Of a stretch of DNA of 64,000 nt, positions 53,498 to 64,000 are shown one piece after another. Every line of letters begins with the position of its first letter. Positions within the stretch are counted from its first letter, which is position 1. Both the position numbers and the translations under genes were made by a program. The notes beneath the pieces were generated by a model. That model had not been told where the DNA came from, searched no databases, and was given only the letters and a program-made list of their open reading frames with translations. The stretch spans positions 19,530,001-19,594,000 of the forward strand of contig NC_135242.1 of assembly GCF_947623445.1 (NCBI RefSeq). The letters run 5' to 3'. The DNA is from Clavelina lepadiformis (taxonomy: Eukaryota > Chordata > Ascidiacea > Aplousobranchia > Clavelinidae).

Positions 53498-53869
53498 AAG
53501 CAAAATAACTGCATCTTTGCCATTTCTTTTTTGACAAACGGCATCGTAGTTCAAAGCAGAAGCATTACCGCTAGGTGTCAAACAGTAGACAGCAACTGAT
53601 ATCGAAATCGTTTGCCGAAAATGTCAAAACAAACCGAAATTTACTATTTAGAAGTTTATTATTAATTATAAACAATGGAAAACATAGTAAAAATGGCGTA
53701 ATGAAAAGAGTCAAGTTCATCATTCGTTGTCAAACTTGCAATTCCTGTATAGCTGGATCAAAAGACGTTTTCAGAAAGCACAAGCAACAACATTTTTAAA
53801 TCCGTTTTAAACTTGTTAGGTAATTTATAGACACATAACGCTCCAGAAAGTTTTCTTTTAATTATTTTT

Positions 53870-54218
53870 TAGCTTACCATGGTTGTAAACGCTCCTCAAA
53901 AAATCTAAAAACGGTTTATGCGCGTGCTGCTCGATATTGGAATCGGGAAACGATTGATGCAATTAGAACTTTGGATTTGCAAAAATACTGACTTTGTTAA
54001 AATAAATTTGTACGTTTTTTTAACGAAACGTTTATTTAAACCTGCAGCACATGATCTATCATGATAATAATAATCATTTCAATCCAGATTGATTTTATTA
54101 AAAGCTGCGTCCTTATTAGGCTTCGTTAAACGAGGAAGTCCCTTTTTCAGGTCTGCTAAGTGCAAATTGTTTTGATTGTACTATTGCTGATACGATCTGC
54201 TTCCAAGTATGTCCGTAG
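53870..54218 (+). pseudogene. Type A relic 1
   Basis: The segment from about 53873 to 53975 aligns with the 3' half of exon 2 of the intact type A gene (shared GTGCTGCT and flanking positions) but no longer encodes it. No exon 1 was recognised. Exon 3 (54151-54218) keeps its CAG acceptor, reading frame, four-cysteine tail and stop. Confidence 0.8.
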
Positions 54219-55369
54219 TAGTCAGTCAGATAACTATAACTAGCTGTAGTTTGTTGCTGACGTCATGATGATGTAGTATTGTTAACATGTTGCATATTTT
54301 TTTTAAAGAAATCATTATTTGACAGAGCATCTTCATTTATCAATAATTTAGAAGTAAAACCTAATGCTGTGAAATTTGTTGTAAACTGGTTTCCAAAATA
54401 CATGTATACAAATACACCATTCCGAAATAAATTTCCATTGTTTTTGATTTGCTTGTACAAAATTATATTTTCGTACCAAGTTTTTCAATTTCCCATCAAA
54501 TCAGGAGACTTTATATACCTTGATCTTAATGCGTATGCCGAAATAAGTGGCGTAACCTTAAAATTAAAAAGGCTCTTCAAAGTCAGCACATGATCAAAGT
54601 TTTTCTGCTGGCATAAGATGCCGCGAAACTAGACAAAACCGTTTAGCGCAAGACAAAACGTATAGAAGAAAATCTATCAAATATAAACGATAAATCAAAC
54701 GTTTTGAGCCGTTTTGTCGAATGTTTTAATAATATTTGAAAATTGCAAACAAAGAAGAGCAACCTTGAGTTCGAATAACACATTTATTCTTTCCATTATT
54801 TGTGTATAAGCATAGACTTATATCCATATTTATCTACAACATATATGTTTCGCTGAGTAAATATCAGAAACAAACAATTTCAATATAAACTTACTATTTA
54901 GGCTTTTACTAAGCCGTGAACCATGTGATTCGGTATTGCTGCTGTAAATAAACAGTAAACGTACATAGTAAACTTACAGTAAACTTAAATATGCGTAAGA
55001 TTTGCCAATTCGGTATCATGTTAAAAAACATTTGCTTCAGTTGATCTTATTGCTTGTGTTTATAAATGAAATGCTTGTCTCGTATAGTTCTTTAACCTTG
55101 TTTAAAAGGCTTTATATACTCTGTTAAAAAGAACTAATTGCAAAAATCTCTTTTAACTTAAATGCACTATAATCTATTCATTGAAAATTGTAGTAGAGTA
55201 ATTTATAACTTTTTATAGTCCAATTTTTTCAGACGGAATGATTTTTAGGTATTTATAAAACGCTATTTGGAGTAATTTTGAAAAATATAAGAATGGTTTA
55301 CTGGAGGTATTATTTTACGGAATTAATTAATAATTACATCTATAAACCTAATTTAATTAAAAATTTATT

Positions 55370-55631
55370 AAAATAAAAAACAAGATATTAGGTGGAACTC
55401 TGAGGTTAACTTTATTTTTGATTCTTCTACACGAGCTTTCGCGAGAATAAGCTTGCTTCTTCAAGTGTACTAACTGTCAAGTGTTCAACTGTTGATGTAC
55501 AGGTGTACTAAGGTGTATTAATCTTAATCTAAAGAAGCAAGCATAGCCTGCGAATCTTGCGAAAGCTCGTGCAGACGAATCATAAATAAAGTTAACCTCA
55601 GAGTGTCACCTTATCTCTTGTTTTATTTTTA
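55370..55631. repeat. Foldback MITE in array unit 1-2 interval
   Basis: Inverted arms run inward from AAATAAAA..CAAGATA at the left and the complement at the right. Paired blocks include CTCTGAGGTTAACTTTATTT and the CGAGCTTTCGC motif. It is the same family as 29804-30011, with a longer loop carrying GTACAGGTGTACTAAGG. Confidence 0.85.
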
Positions 55632-56160
55632 TATACTTGGTTAAAACTGTTCAGCCGCCAGCATGTACAGGCTAAATTAAAAATGCATCAAAATATTACC
55701 CTTGTAAAACACACAATGCACAGCATACAAGACATCATTATATCGAGAAATACATTTACGCATTTTATAGACATAAGGTTGTGCTTTATCCGTTTTACTG
55801 ATGATCAAGTTAATTCTCATATCACAATCCAATTTGTCACAAATAGATTAATTATGTTATGACGTCTGAAAACCGACTTTGTAAACAATGGATATCCACG
55901 TAAACAGGAAAATGTAATTGCTATTCTTATTATTTAGAAATTTTAGCAGATGGCAAAAGTATTAAGTGACGCGATAGAGAGGAATTACTGTGGAAGTTTA
56001 TTAAAACGGCTTCAAAAGTCTTTAAAAATATGATGACGTGTTTTTTGCACGTGCCAGTACAGAATATGTTGTTGGTGCAAATTTTTTGAATTACGGAATC
56101 GTGTGTTTATTTTCATTATATTTTTAATAAAGTTGCGTGTTTGCTTATCATAATGGGTTG

Positions 56161-56169
56161 TATATAAAG
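56161..56169 (+). promoter_or_regulatory. TATA box of type B gene 2
   Basis: TATATAAAG, 89 bp before the ATG at 56250. A CACGTG E-box lies at about 56048. Confidence 0.75.
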
Positions 56170-56249
56170 CTACGTTATTCCGATCAAATGGCACATCTAG
56201 AATCAAGTACAATCTCAATCGTATATTCGACATTTCTAAAGATTGAAAG

Positions 56250-56892
56250 ATGAAGGTGTTCTTCGTATCTCTGGCATGTTTGGTCGCAGTTGCGGCGTCT
56301 TTTACCGTAAATGAAGTAGAGGTAACCTTTAATTGAAAAGAATAAATAAAACTTACAGTATAAGTAGTTACTGGCTGCAATAGTTTGCTATGTATTATAT
56401 TAAACTTGATTCGTTTATAATACCATCCACGTCTAACCTTTGATTTATGCTGCATATGTCATATACTTGAAACCCCAAATTTATTGAAACATTCTATCGA
56501 TGATTTTCGAAACTATAGAAAACGTGTCTTTTCAGCTTCAGCAAGTTCAATTTTCGGAAGCGGCTAAAGCACAATTAATTGCGATGTCAAAAGATGCTCT
56601 GCAGAATTTGTGCTTGTCTGAAAATGTGGAACCGGAAATTCTGACCACAATTTGCATGAAAGCGCTCTCCAACAGCTTCCAATCTGTTTACTCAAGTGAC
56701 GCAAGTAAGAGTAGCCTATACATGGATTGATCACTTGCATATGAATAATTTTAGTTAACTACGAATAGAATAATTTTACAAAACTACGTTTGTTTAAGCC
56801 TGTTCATTAAAACTTTAGTGACAAGAGGTTCTCAGAATTGCGTCGACTGCTCTGTGGCCGACCCTATCTGCTGGGATGCCTGTCCACAGTAA
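56250..56892 (+). CDS. Secreted six-cysteine peptide, type B copy 2
   Basis: Exons: 56250-56321, 56536-56704, 56819-56892; 104 aa, same phases as copy 1. Differences from copy 1 are few: VNEVE for VNEAE at the end of exon 1, IAMSKDA for IAVSKDA, and SVYSSDA for SVTANDA. All six mature cysteines are kept. Intron 2 is much shorter (114 bp against 191 and 193 bp in copies 1 and 3) and its sequence differs, although acceptor and donor are sound. AATAAA lies at 57026-57031. Confidence 0.9.
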
Positions 56893-57025
56893 TTTGTTCA
56901 TTGGACTGAAGATTTCTTAAAGACCAAGAAACGAAACCCATCTTTTTGTTTTCAGAATAATTACGTCGTAATTTCAATGATTGATTATGAAAGACAACTT
57001 TATGTTTTTTGAATAATTTTTACGC

Positions 57026-57031
57026 AATAAA
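57026..57031 (+). terminator. Polyadenylation signal of type B gene 2
   Basis: AATAAA, 134 bp after the stop, in the same context as in copy 1. Confidence 0.7.
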
Positions 57032-57404
57032 AAGCAAAATAACTGCATTTTTGCCATTTCTTTTCTGACAAACTGCATCGTAGTTCAAAGCAGAAGCATT
57101 ACCGCTAGGTGTCAAATAGTAGACAGCAACTGATATCGAAATCGTTTGCCGAAAATTACAAAACAAACCGAAATTTACTATTTAGAAGTTTATTATTAAT
57201 TATAAACAATGGAAAACATAGTAAAAATGGCGTAATGAAAAGAGTCAAGTTCATCATTCGTTGTCAAACTTGCAATTCCTGTATAGCTGGATCAAAAGAC
57301 GTTTTCAGAAAGCACAAGCAACAACATTTTTAAATCCGTTTTCAACTTGTCAGGTAATGCATAGACACATAAAGTTCCAGAAAGTTTTCTTTTAATTATG
57401 TTTT

Positions 57405-57759
57405 AACTTACCATGATTGTAAACGCTCCTCAAAAAATCTAAAAACGGTTTATGCGCGTGCTGCTCGGTACTGGAATCTGGAAACGATTTATTCAATTAG
57501 AACATTAGATTTGCAAAAACATTGACTTTGTTAATATAAATTTGCATGTTTTCTTAACGAAACGTTTTTTTAAACCTGCAGCACTTTAATCTATCATCAT
57601 AATAATAATCATTTTTATTCAGATTGATTTTATTAAACGTTGCGTCTTTGTTAATGTTAGGTTTCGTTAAACGAGAAAGTGATTTTTTCAGGCCTGCAAA
57701 GTGCAAAATACTTTGACTGTACTATTGCTGACCCGATCTGCTTCCAAGCATGTCCGTAG
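57405..57759 (+). pseudogene. Type A relic 2
   Basis: Same arrangement as relic 1: a decayed piece of exon 2 near 57410-57510 and an exon 3 (57692-57759) with CAG acceptor and an open frame to its stop. The first cysteine of the tail is replaced by tyrosine (KYFDC). Confidence 0.8.
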
Positions 57760-58912
57760 TAGTCAGTCAGATAACTATAACTAGCTGTAGTTTGTTGCTG
57801 ACGTCATGATGATGTAGTATTGTTAACATGTTGCAAGTTTTTTAAAGAAATCATTATTTGACAGAGCATTTTCATTTGTCAATAACTTAGAAGTAAAACC
57901 TAATGCTGTGAAATTTGTTGTAAACTCGTTTCCAAAATACATGTATACAAATGTACCATTCTAAAATAAATTTCCATTGTTTTTGATTTGCTTGTACAGT
58001 ATTATATTTTCATACCAAGGTTTTCAATTTCCTATCAAATCAGGAGAATTTTTATACGTTGATCTTAATGTGTATGCCGAAATAAGTAGCATAACCTTAA
58101 AAGTAAAAAAGCTCTTCAAACTCAGTACGTGGTCAAAGTTTTTCCGCAGGCATAGGATGCCGCGAAACTAGACAAAAACGTTTAGCGCAAGACAAAACGT
58201 ATAGAAGAAAATCTATCGAATATAAACGACAAATCAGCTGTTTTGAGCCATTTCGTCCAATATTTTAATAATATTTGAAAATTGCAAACAAAAAAGAGCA
58301 ACTTAGAGTTAGAATAACACATTTATTCTTTCCATTATTTGTGTATAACCATAGACTTATATCCATATTTATCTACAAGTACGTACATGATTCGCTGAGT
58401 AAATCTCAGAAACAAACAATTTCAATACATATTTACTATTTAGGCTTTTATTAAGGTGTGAACCAAGTGATTCGGTATTGCTGCTGTAAATAAACAGTAA
58501 ACATACATAGTAAACTTACAGTAAACGTAAATATACGTAAGATTTACCAATTCCGTAACATGTTAAAAAGTATTTGCTTTAGTTATTCTTATTGCTTGTG
58601 TTTATAAATGAAATGTTTGTCTCGTATAGTTCTTTAACCGTGTTTAAAAGGTTTTATTTACTCTGTTAAATAGAACTAAAGGAAAAAATCTCTTTTAACT
58701 TAATTGCACTGTAATCTATTCATTGAATATTGTAGTAGAGTAATTTATAACTTTTTATATACCAATTTTTCTAGACGGAATGATTTTTAGGTATTTATAA
58801 AACGTTAATTAGAGTAATTTTGAAAAATATTAGAATGGTTTACTGGTGGTCTTATTTTACAGAATTAATTAATAACTATATCCATAAACCTAATTTAATG
58901 AATAATTTATTA

Positions 58913-59166
58913 AAATAAAAAACAAGATATAAGGTGGCATTCTGATATTAACTTTATTTTGGATTCTTCTACACAAGCTTTCGCAAGAATAAACTTGCTT
59001 CTTCAAGTGTACTAAGAGTGAACTGTTGACGTACAGGTGTACTAATGTGTATTAATCTTAATCTAAAGAAGTAAGCATAGCCTGCGAACCTTGCGAAAGC
59101 TCGTGCAAACGAATCAAACATAAAGTTAACCTCAGAGTGTCACCTGATATCTTGTTTTATTTTTTA
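58913..59166. repeat. Foldback MITE, co-duplicated copy
   Basis: Same position relative to the neighbouring genes as 55370-55631 and closely similar in arms and loop, so it was duplicated with the unit and not inserted independently. Confidence 0.85.
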
Positions 59167-59795
59167 TACACTGGGTTAACACTGTTCAGCCGCCATCAAT
59201 AACTTAAGCAATAGGTTTCGGGATTAATTGCCGATAACTTGAATTGACTGATACATTTGGCCATGTCTTGCTTCGTCGCTGGCCAGGATCAATTAGACGC
59301 ATGTACAGGCTAAGTTAAAAATGCCTAAAAATATTATCCTTGTACAACATGCACAGCATACAAGACATCATTATATGGACAAATACATTTACGCATGTTA
59401 TAGACATAAGGGAGTGCTTATCCGTTTTACTGATGATCGAGTTAATTCTCATATCACTATCCAATTTGTCACAAATATGTTAATTATGATATGACGTCTG
59501 AAAACCGAGTTTGTAAACAATGGATATCCACGTAAACAGGAAAATGTAATTGCTATTCTTATTATTTAGAAATTTTAGCAGATGGCAAAAGTAATAGGTG
59601 ACGCGATAGAGAGGAATTACTGTGGAAGTTTATTAAAACGGCTTCAAAAGTCTTTAAACATTTGATGACGTGTTTTTGCACCTGCCAGTACAGAATATGT
59701 TGTTGGTGCAAATTTTTTGAATTACGGAATTGTGTGTTTATTTTCATTCATTATATTTTTAATTAAGTTGTGTGTTTGCTTACCATAATGGGTTG

Positions 59796-59804
59796 TATAT
59801 AAAG
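59796..59804 (+). promoter_or_regulatory. TATA box of type B gene 3
   Basis: TATATAAAG, 89 bp before the ATG at 59885. The E-box found upstream of copies 1 and 2 reads CACCTG here. Confidence 0.75.
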
Positions 59805-59884
59805 CTACGTTATTCTGGTCAAATGGCACATATAGAATCAAGTACAATCTCAATCGTATATTCGACAGTTCTAAAGATTGAAAG

Positions 59885-60602
59885 ATGAAGGTGTTCTTCG
59901 TATCTCTGGCATGTTTGGTCGCAGTTGCGGCGTCTTATACCGTAAATGAAGTAGAGGTAAGCTTTAATTGAAAAGATTAAATAAAACTTACAGTATAAGT
60001 AGTTATTGGCTGCAATAGTTTGCTATGTATTATTAAACTTGATTCGTTTAATACCATCCACGTGTAACCTTTGATTTATGCTGCATATGTCATATACTTG
60101 AAACCCCAAATTAATTGAAACATTCTATCGATGATTTTTGAAACTATATAAAACGTGTCTTTTCAGATTCAGCAAGTTCAATTTTCGGAAGCGGCTAAAG
60201 CACAATTAATTGCGGTGTCAAAAGATGCTCTGCAGAATTTGTGCTTGTCTGAAAATGTGGAGCCGGAAATTCTGACCACAATTTGCATGAAAGCGCTCTC
60301 CAACAGCTTCCAATCTGTTTACTCAAGTGACGCAAGTAAGCGTGCTATTACACATGTAAAATAATTACTCCGTTAAAAGAAATCTGTAACTATTCCATAT
60401 AACTGAAATCATGTTTAAAATGTTTTGTCATTTATTGATTTCAAGTCTGTTGTTTCACATTTGCTAATCCAGTGAGCCGAACATGAATTAAAGGTTTTTT
60501 TTGTTAAACTTATCCATTATAACTTTAGTGACAAGAGGTTCTCGAAATTGCGTCGACTGCTCTGTGGCCGATCCTATCTGCTGGGATGCCTGTCCACAGT
60601 AA
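59885..60602 (+). CDS. Secreted six-cysteine peptide, type B copy 3
   Basis: Exons: 59885-59956, 60167-60335, 60529-60602; 104 aa. It has ASYTVNEVE at the end of exon 1, IQQVQF in place of LQQVQF at the start of exon 2, SVYSSDA at the end of exon 2 and GSRNCVDC in place of GSQNCVDC in exon 3. All six mature cysteines, both splice phases and the 89-bp TATA spacing are kept. AATAAA lies at 60740-60745. Confidence 0.9.
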
Positions 60603-60739
60603 TTTGATTATTGGACTGAATTAAGATTTCTCGAAGACCAAGAAACGAAACCCATCTTTTTGTTTTCAGAATAATTACGTCGTAATTTCAATGATTGATT
60701 ATGAAAGACAACTTTATGTTTTTTGAATAAGTTGTACGC

Positions 60740-60745
60740 AATAAA
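60740..60745 (+). terminator. Polyadenylation signal of type B gene 3
   Basis: AATAAA, 138 bp after the stop; context as in the other copies. Confidence 0.7.
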
Positions 60746-61119
60746 AAGCAAAATAACTGCATTTTCGCCATTTCTTTTTTGACAAACTGCATCGTAGTTC
60801 AAAGCAGAAGCATTACCGCTAGGTGTCAAACAGTAGACAGCAACTGATATCGAAATCGTTTGCCGAAAATGTCAAAACAAACCGAAATTTACTATTTAGA
60901 AGTTTATTATTAATTATAAACAATGGAAAACATAGTAAAAAAGACGTAATGAAAAGAGTCAAGTTCATCATTCGTTATCAAACTTGCAATTCCTGTGTAG
61001 CTGTGTCAAAAAACGTTTTCAGAAAGCACAAGCAACAACATTTTTAAATCCGTTTTCAACTTGTTAGGTAATGCATAGACACATAACGCTCCAGAAAGTT
61101 TTCTTTTAAATATTTTTTT

Positions 61120-61465
61120 ATTTACCATGATTGTAAACGCTCCTTAAAAAATCTAAAAACGGTTTATGCGCGTGCTGCTCGGTACTGGAATCTGGAAACG
61201 ATTTATTCAATTAGAACTTTGGATTTGCAAAAGCACTGACTTTGTTAAAATAAATTTGCATTTTTTTTAACGAAACGTTTATTTAAACCTGCAGCACTTG
61301 ATCTATCATCATAATAATAATCATTTACATCCAGATTGATTTCATTAAAAGCTGCGTCCTTATTAGGCTTCGATAAAAGTGTAAGTCACTTTTTCAGGCC
61401 TGCAAAGTGCAAATTATTTTTACTGTATTATTGCTGACCCGATCTGCTTGCAAGTATGTCCGTAG
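61120..61465 (+). pseudogene. Type A relic 3
   Basis: A decayed exon 2 piece near 61125-61225 and an exon 3 (61398-61465) with CAG acceptor and an open frame to TAG. The tail keeps only part of the cysteine pattern (NYFYC at its start). The 3' flank is interrupted by the LTR at 61577. Confidence 0.8.
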
Positions 61466-61576
61466 TAGTCAGTCAGATAACTACAACTAGCTGTAGTTTG
61501 TTGCTGACGTCATGATGATGTAGCGTTGTGAACACGTTGCATGATTTTTTTATATAGAAATCATTATTTGACAGAG

Positions 61577-61996
61577 TGTCACGGGATTATTTTTATGCAC
61601 CTGTTTTGTAGACACAACATTATACACCGTCTTTTCTTCGCATTGTGTTGTTTTTATGCATGTTCACGGTCTGCCGTGTTTTACTTGTTTATGTTCTTTT
61701 ACTTGTTCTTGTACACATGTTTTTATCAAATTTCTTGTGACGTCTCACGTAGTTACCCCAAAGGCCTAATTAGTATCGTATTTTACGTTCCACGTTGATT
61801 CCTTCATCGCGTGGAATTTGTTTGGTGTAGTACTGTGCTCGGCTGGGCGACGATTGTCGGCAGTTACGTTTTGGTTTTAGAGTAAGATGGATGTTTTTAT
61901 GAGAGAAAAAGCTATTAAAAGTTAACAAGGCCAAACCGGCTAAGAGACTAGCCGTTAGAGCGGGAAGATTCCTGGCTAAGGAAAATCTTGGTTACA
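61577..61996. mobile_element. Solo LTR, probably Ty3/Gypsy type
   Basis: A 420-bp segment absent from the equivalent place in the other units. It starts TGTCACGGGATT and ends GGTTACA (TG..CA) and is flanked by AGAG on both sides (61573-61576 and 61997-62000), a 4-bp target duplication. No internal retroelement region is present. The Ty3/Gypsy label rests on the TGTCACGG start and is tentative. It is young: it was inserted after this unit was duplicated, since sister units have the empty site. Confidence 0.85.
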
Positions 61997-62794
61997 AGAG
62001 CACTTTCGTTCGTCAATAATTAAGAAGTAAAACCTAATGCTGTGAAATTTGTTGTAAACTCGTTTCTAAAATATATATAAACAAATGCACCATTCCGAAA
62101 TAAACTTGCATTGTTTTTGATTTGCTTGTGCAGTATTATATTTTCATACCAAAGTTTTCAATTTCCCATCAAATCAAGAGACTTTATATACCCTGATCTT
62201 AATGTGTATGCCGAAATAAGTAGCATAACCTTAAAAGTAAAAAGACTCTTCAAAGTCAGCACATGGTCAAAGTTTTTCTGCTGGCATAAGATGCTGCGAA
62301 ACTAGGCAAAACCGTTTAGCGCAAGACAAAACGTATAGAAGAAAATCTATCAAATATAAACGATAAGTCAGCTGTTTTGAGCCGTTTTGTCGAATGTTTT
62401 AATAACATTTTAAAATTGCAAGCAAAGAAGAGCAACCTTGAGTTCGAATAACACATTTATTCTTTCCATTATTTGTGTATAAGCATAGACTTATATCCAT
62501 ATTTATCTACAACGTACATGATTCGCCAAAAAAAAGGTCAGAAACAAAACAGTTCATTATATATTTACTGTTTATAGGCTTTTATTAAGGCGTGAACCAT
62601 ATGATTCGGTATTACTGCTGTAAATAAACAGTAAACGTACATAATAAACCCACAGTATGCGTAAAACTTGCCAATTCCGTAACATGTTAAAAAGCATTTT
62701 GCTTTAATTGATCTTTTCACTTGTGTTTATAAATTAAATGTTTGTCTCATATAGTTCTTTAAACCTGTTTAAAACGCTTTATTCACTTGAATGA

Positions 62795-62969
62795 GTTTGC
62801 TTCTTCAAGTGTGCTAAGAGTGAACTGTTGATGTACAGGTGTACTAAGGTGTATTAATCTTAATCTAAAGAAGCAAGCATAGCCTGCGAACCTTGCGAAA
62901 GCTCGTGCAAACGAATCAAAAATAAAGTTAACCTCAGAGTGTCACCTTATCTCTTGTTTTATTTTTATA
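62795..62969. repeat. Foldback MITE remnant, one arm missing
   Basis: It contains the loop and right arm of the family seen at 58913-59166 (GCTTCTTCAAGTGTGCTAAG onward to ACCTCAGAGTGTCACC). The outer left arm and some of its flank are lost in this unit. Confidence 0.8.
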
Positions 62970-63600
62970 CACTGGGTTAACACTGTTCAGCCGCCATCAA
63001 TAACTTAAGCAATAGGTTTTGGGATTAATTGACGATAACTTGAATTGACTGATACATTTGGCCATGTCTTGCTTCGTCGCTGGCCAGGATCAATTAGGCG
63101 CATGTACAGGCTAAGTTTAAAATACCTCAAAATATTACCTTGTAAAACACACAATGTACAGCATGCAAGACATCATTTTATCGAGAAATACATTTACGCA
63201 CTTTATAGACATAAGATTGTGCTTCATCCGTTTTGCAGATGATCGAGTTAATTCTCATATCACAATCCAATTTGTCACAAATAGATCAATTATGTTACGA
63301 CGTCTGAAAACCGAATTTGTAGACAATGGATATCGATGTAAACAGGAAAATGATATTGCTATTCTCATTATTTATAAAATTTAGCAGATGGCAAAAGTAT
63401 TAGGTGAAGCGATAGAGAGGAATTACTGTGGAAATTTATTAAAACGGCTTCAAAAGTCTTTAAACATTTGATGACGTGTTTTTTGCACGTGCCAGTACAG
63501 AACATGTTGTTGGTACAAATTTTTTCAATTACGGAATTGTGTGTTTATTTTCATTCATTATATTTAATTAAGTTGCGTGTGTGCTTACCATAATGGGTTG

Positions 63601-63609
63601 TATATAAAG
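63601..63609 (+). promoter_or_regulatory. TATA box of type B gene 4
   Basis: TATATAAAG, 89 bp before the ATG at 63690. A CACGTG E-box lies at about 63487. Confidence 0.75.
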
Positions 63610-63689
63610 CTACGTTATTCTGGTCAAATGGCACATCTAGAATCAAGTACAATCTCAATCGTATATTCGACATTTCTAAAGATTGAAAG

Positions 63690-64000
63690 ATGAAGGTATT
63701 CTTCGTATCTCTCGCATGTCTGGTCGCGGTTGCGGCGTCTTATACCGTAAATGAAGCAGAGGTAAGCTTTAATTGAAAAGATTAAATAAAACATACAGTA
63801 TAAGTAGTTATTGGCTGCAATAGTTTGCTATGTATTATTAAACTTAATTCGTTTAATACCATCCCGTGTAACCTTTGATTTATGCTGCATATGTCATATA
63901 TTTGAAACCCCAAATGTATTGAAACATTCAATCGATGATTTTTGAAACTATATAAAACGTGTCTTTTCAGCTTCAGCAAGTTCAATTTTCGGAAGCGGCT
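63690..64000 (+). CDS. Secreted six-cysteine peptide, type B copy 4 (cut by window end)
   Basis: Exon 1 is 63690-63761 (MKVFFVSLACLVAVAAS, then YTVNEAE) and exon 2 starts at 63971 with LQQVQFSEAA and runs off the window. Splice sites are intact. With its TATA box in place it is expected to be a working fourth copy, but exons 2 and 3 cannot be checked here. Confidence 0.85.

Larger units (their letters stand above)
51240..64000. repeat. Tandem array of about 3.6-kb units carrying type B genes
   Basis: The B-gene start codons are spaced 3604, 3635 and 3805 bp apart. Introns and intergenic DNA are nearly as similar between units as exons, so the duplications are recent. Each unit contains, in order, a TATA box, a three-exon type B gene, a type A relic and (units 2-4) a foldback MITE or its remnant. 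The third interval is longer because of a 420-bp LTR insertion, partly offset by loss of one MITE arm. The array runs off the right edge. Confidence 0.9.

Noticed and set aside
53575-61047. Similar 74-codon frames after each B gene (53575, 57109, 60823) that look like a conserved small protein
   Set aside because: They begin at GTG and not ATG, lie in the 3' flank beyond the polyadenylation signal, and differ between copies by mainly amino-acid-changing substitutions. Their similarity is explained by recent duplication of the unit.

Overview
The window reads as nuclear DNA of an invertebrate animal. Base composition is AT-rich, genes are split into many small exons with GT-AG introns, and the recognisable proteins resemble deuterostome ones. 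A tunicate (ascidian) is the best guess, from compact introns, vertebrate-like TMCO3, NT5C3 and MBNL exon structures, and many short non-autonomous DNA transposons. That placement is inference. No bacterial-style operons, rRNA, tRNA or CRISPR arrays were seen. All gene models were spliced by eye with phase checking.

Layout. 1-28 kb is almost gene-free. The exception is two consecutive minus-strand exons (13079-14204) encoding the N-terminus and first CCCH zinc finger of a muscleblind-like (MBNL) splicing regulator, whose remaining exons should lie left of position 1. 28.0-34.85 kb holds a complete minus-strand TMCO3-type cation/proton antiporter gene of 16 coding exons (709 aa). About 4 kb of transposon-rich DNA separates it from a divergent plus-strand phytanoyl-CoA dioxygenase-like gene (38841-40981, 7 exons, 295 aa). 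That gene faces a minus-strand cytosolic 5'-nucleotidase III gene (42509-45542, 8 exons, 292 aa) across a TTAA-flanked piggyBac-like MITE. A 3'-terminal relic of ribosomal protein S10 lies at 47.7 kb.

From 48.8 kb to the right edge is the most unusual region: a tandem array of small three-exon genes for secreted, six-cysteine peptides that I do not recognise as a named family. There are two related types. Type A has one whole gene (48825-49511, 118 aa). Type B has three whole genes (starts 52646, 56250, 59885; about 104 aa) and a fourth cut by the window end (63690). The 3.6-3.8 kb units carry both types, and decay is reciprocal: the first unit keeps A and a broken B, while later units keep B and a broken A. 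Each B gene has a TATA box exactly 89 bp before its ATG. A foldback MITE was duplicated along with the units, and a solo LTR sits in only one unit, which gives a relative order of events.

The genes are not an evident pathway: RNA splicing control, membrane ion transport, 2-oxoglutarate oxidation, nucleotide dephosphorylation and a secreted peptide cluster are simply neighbours.
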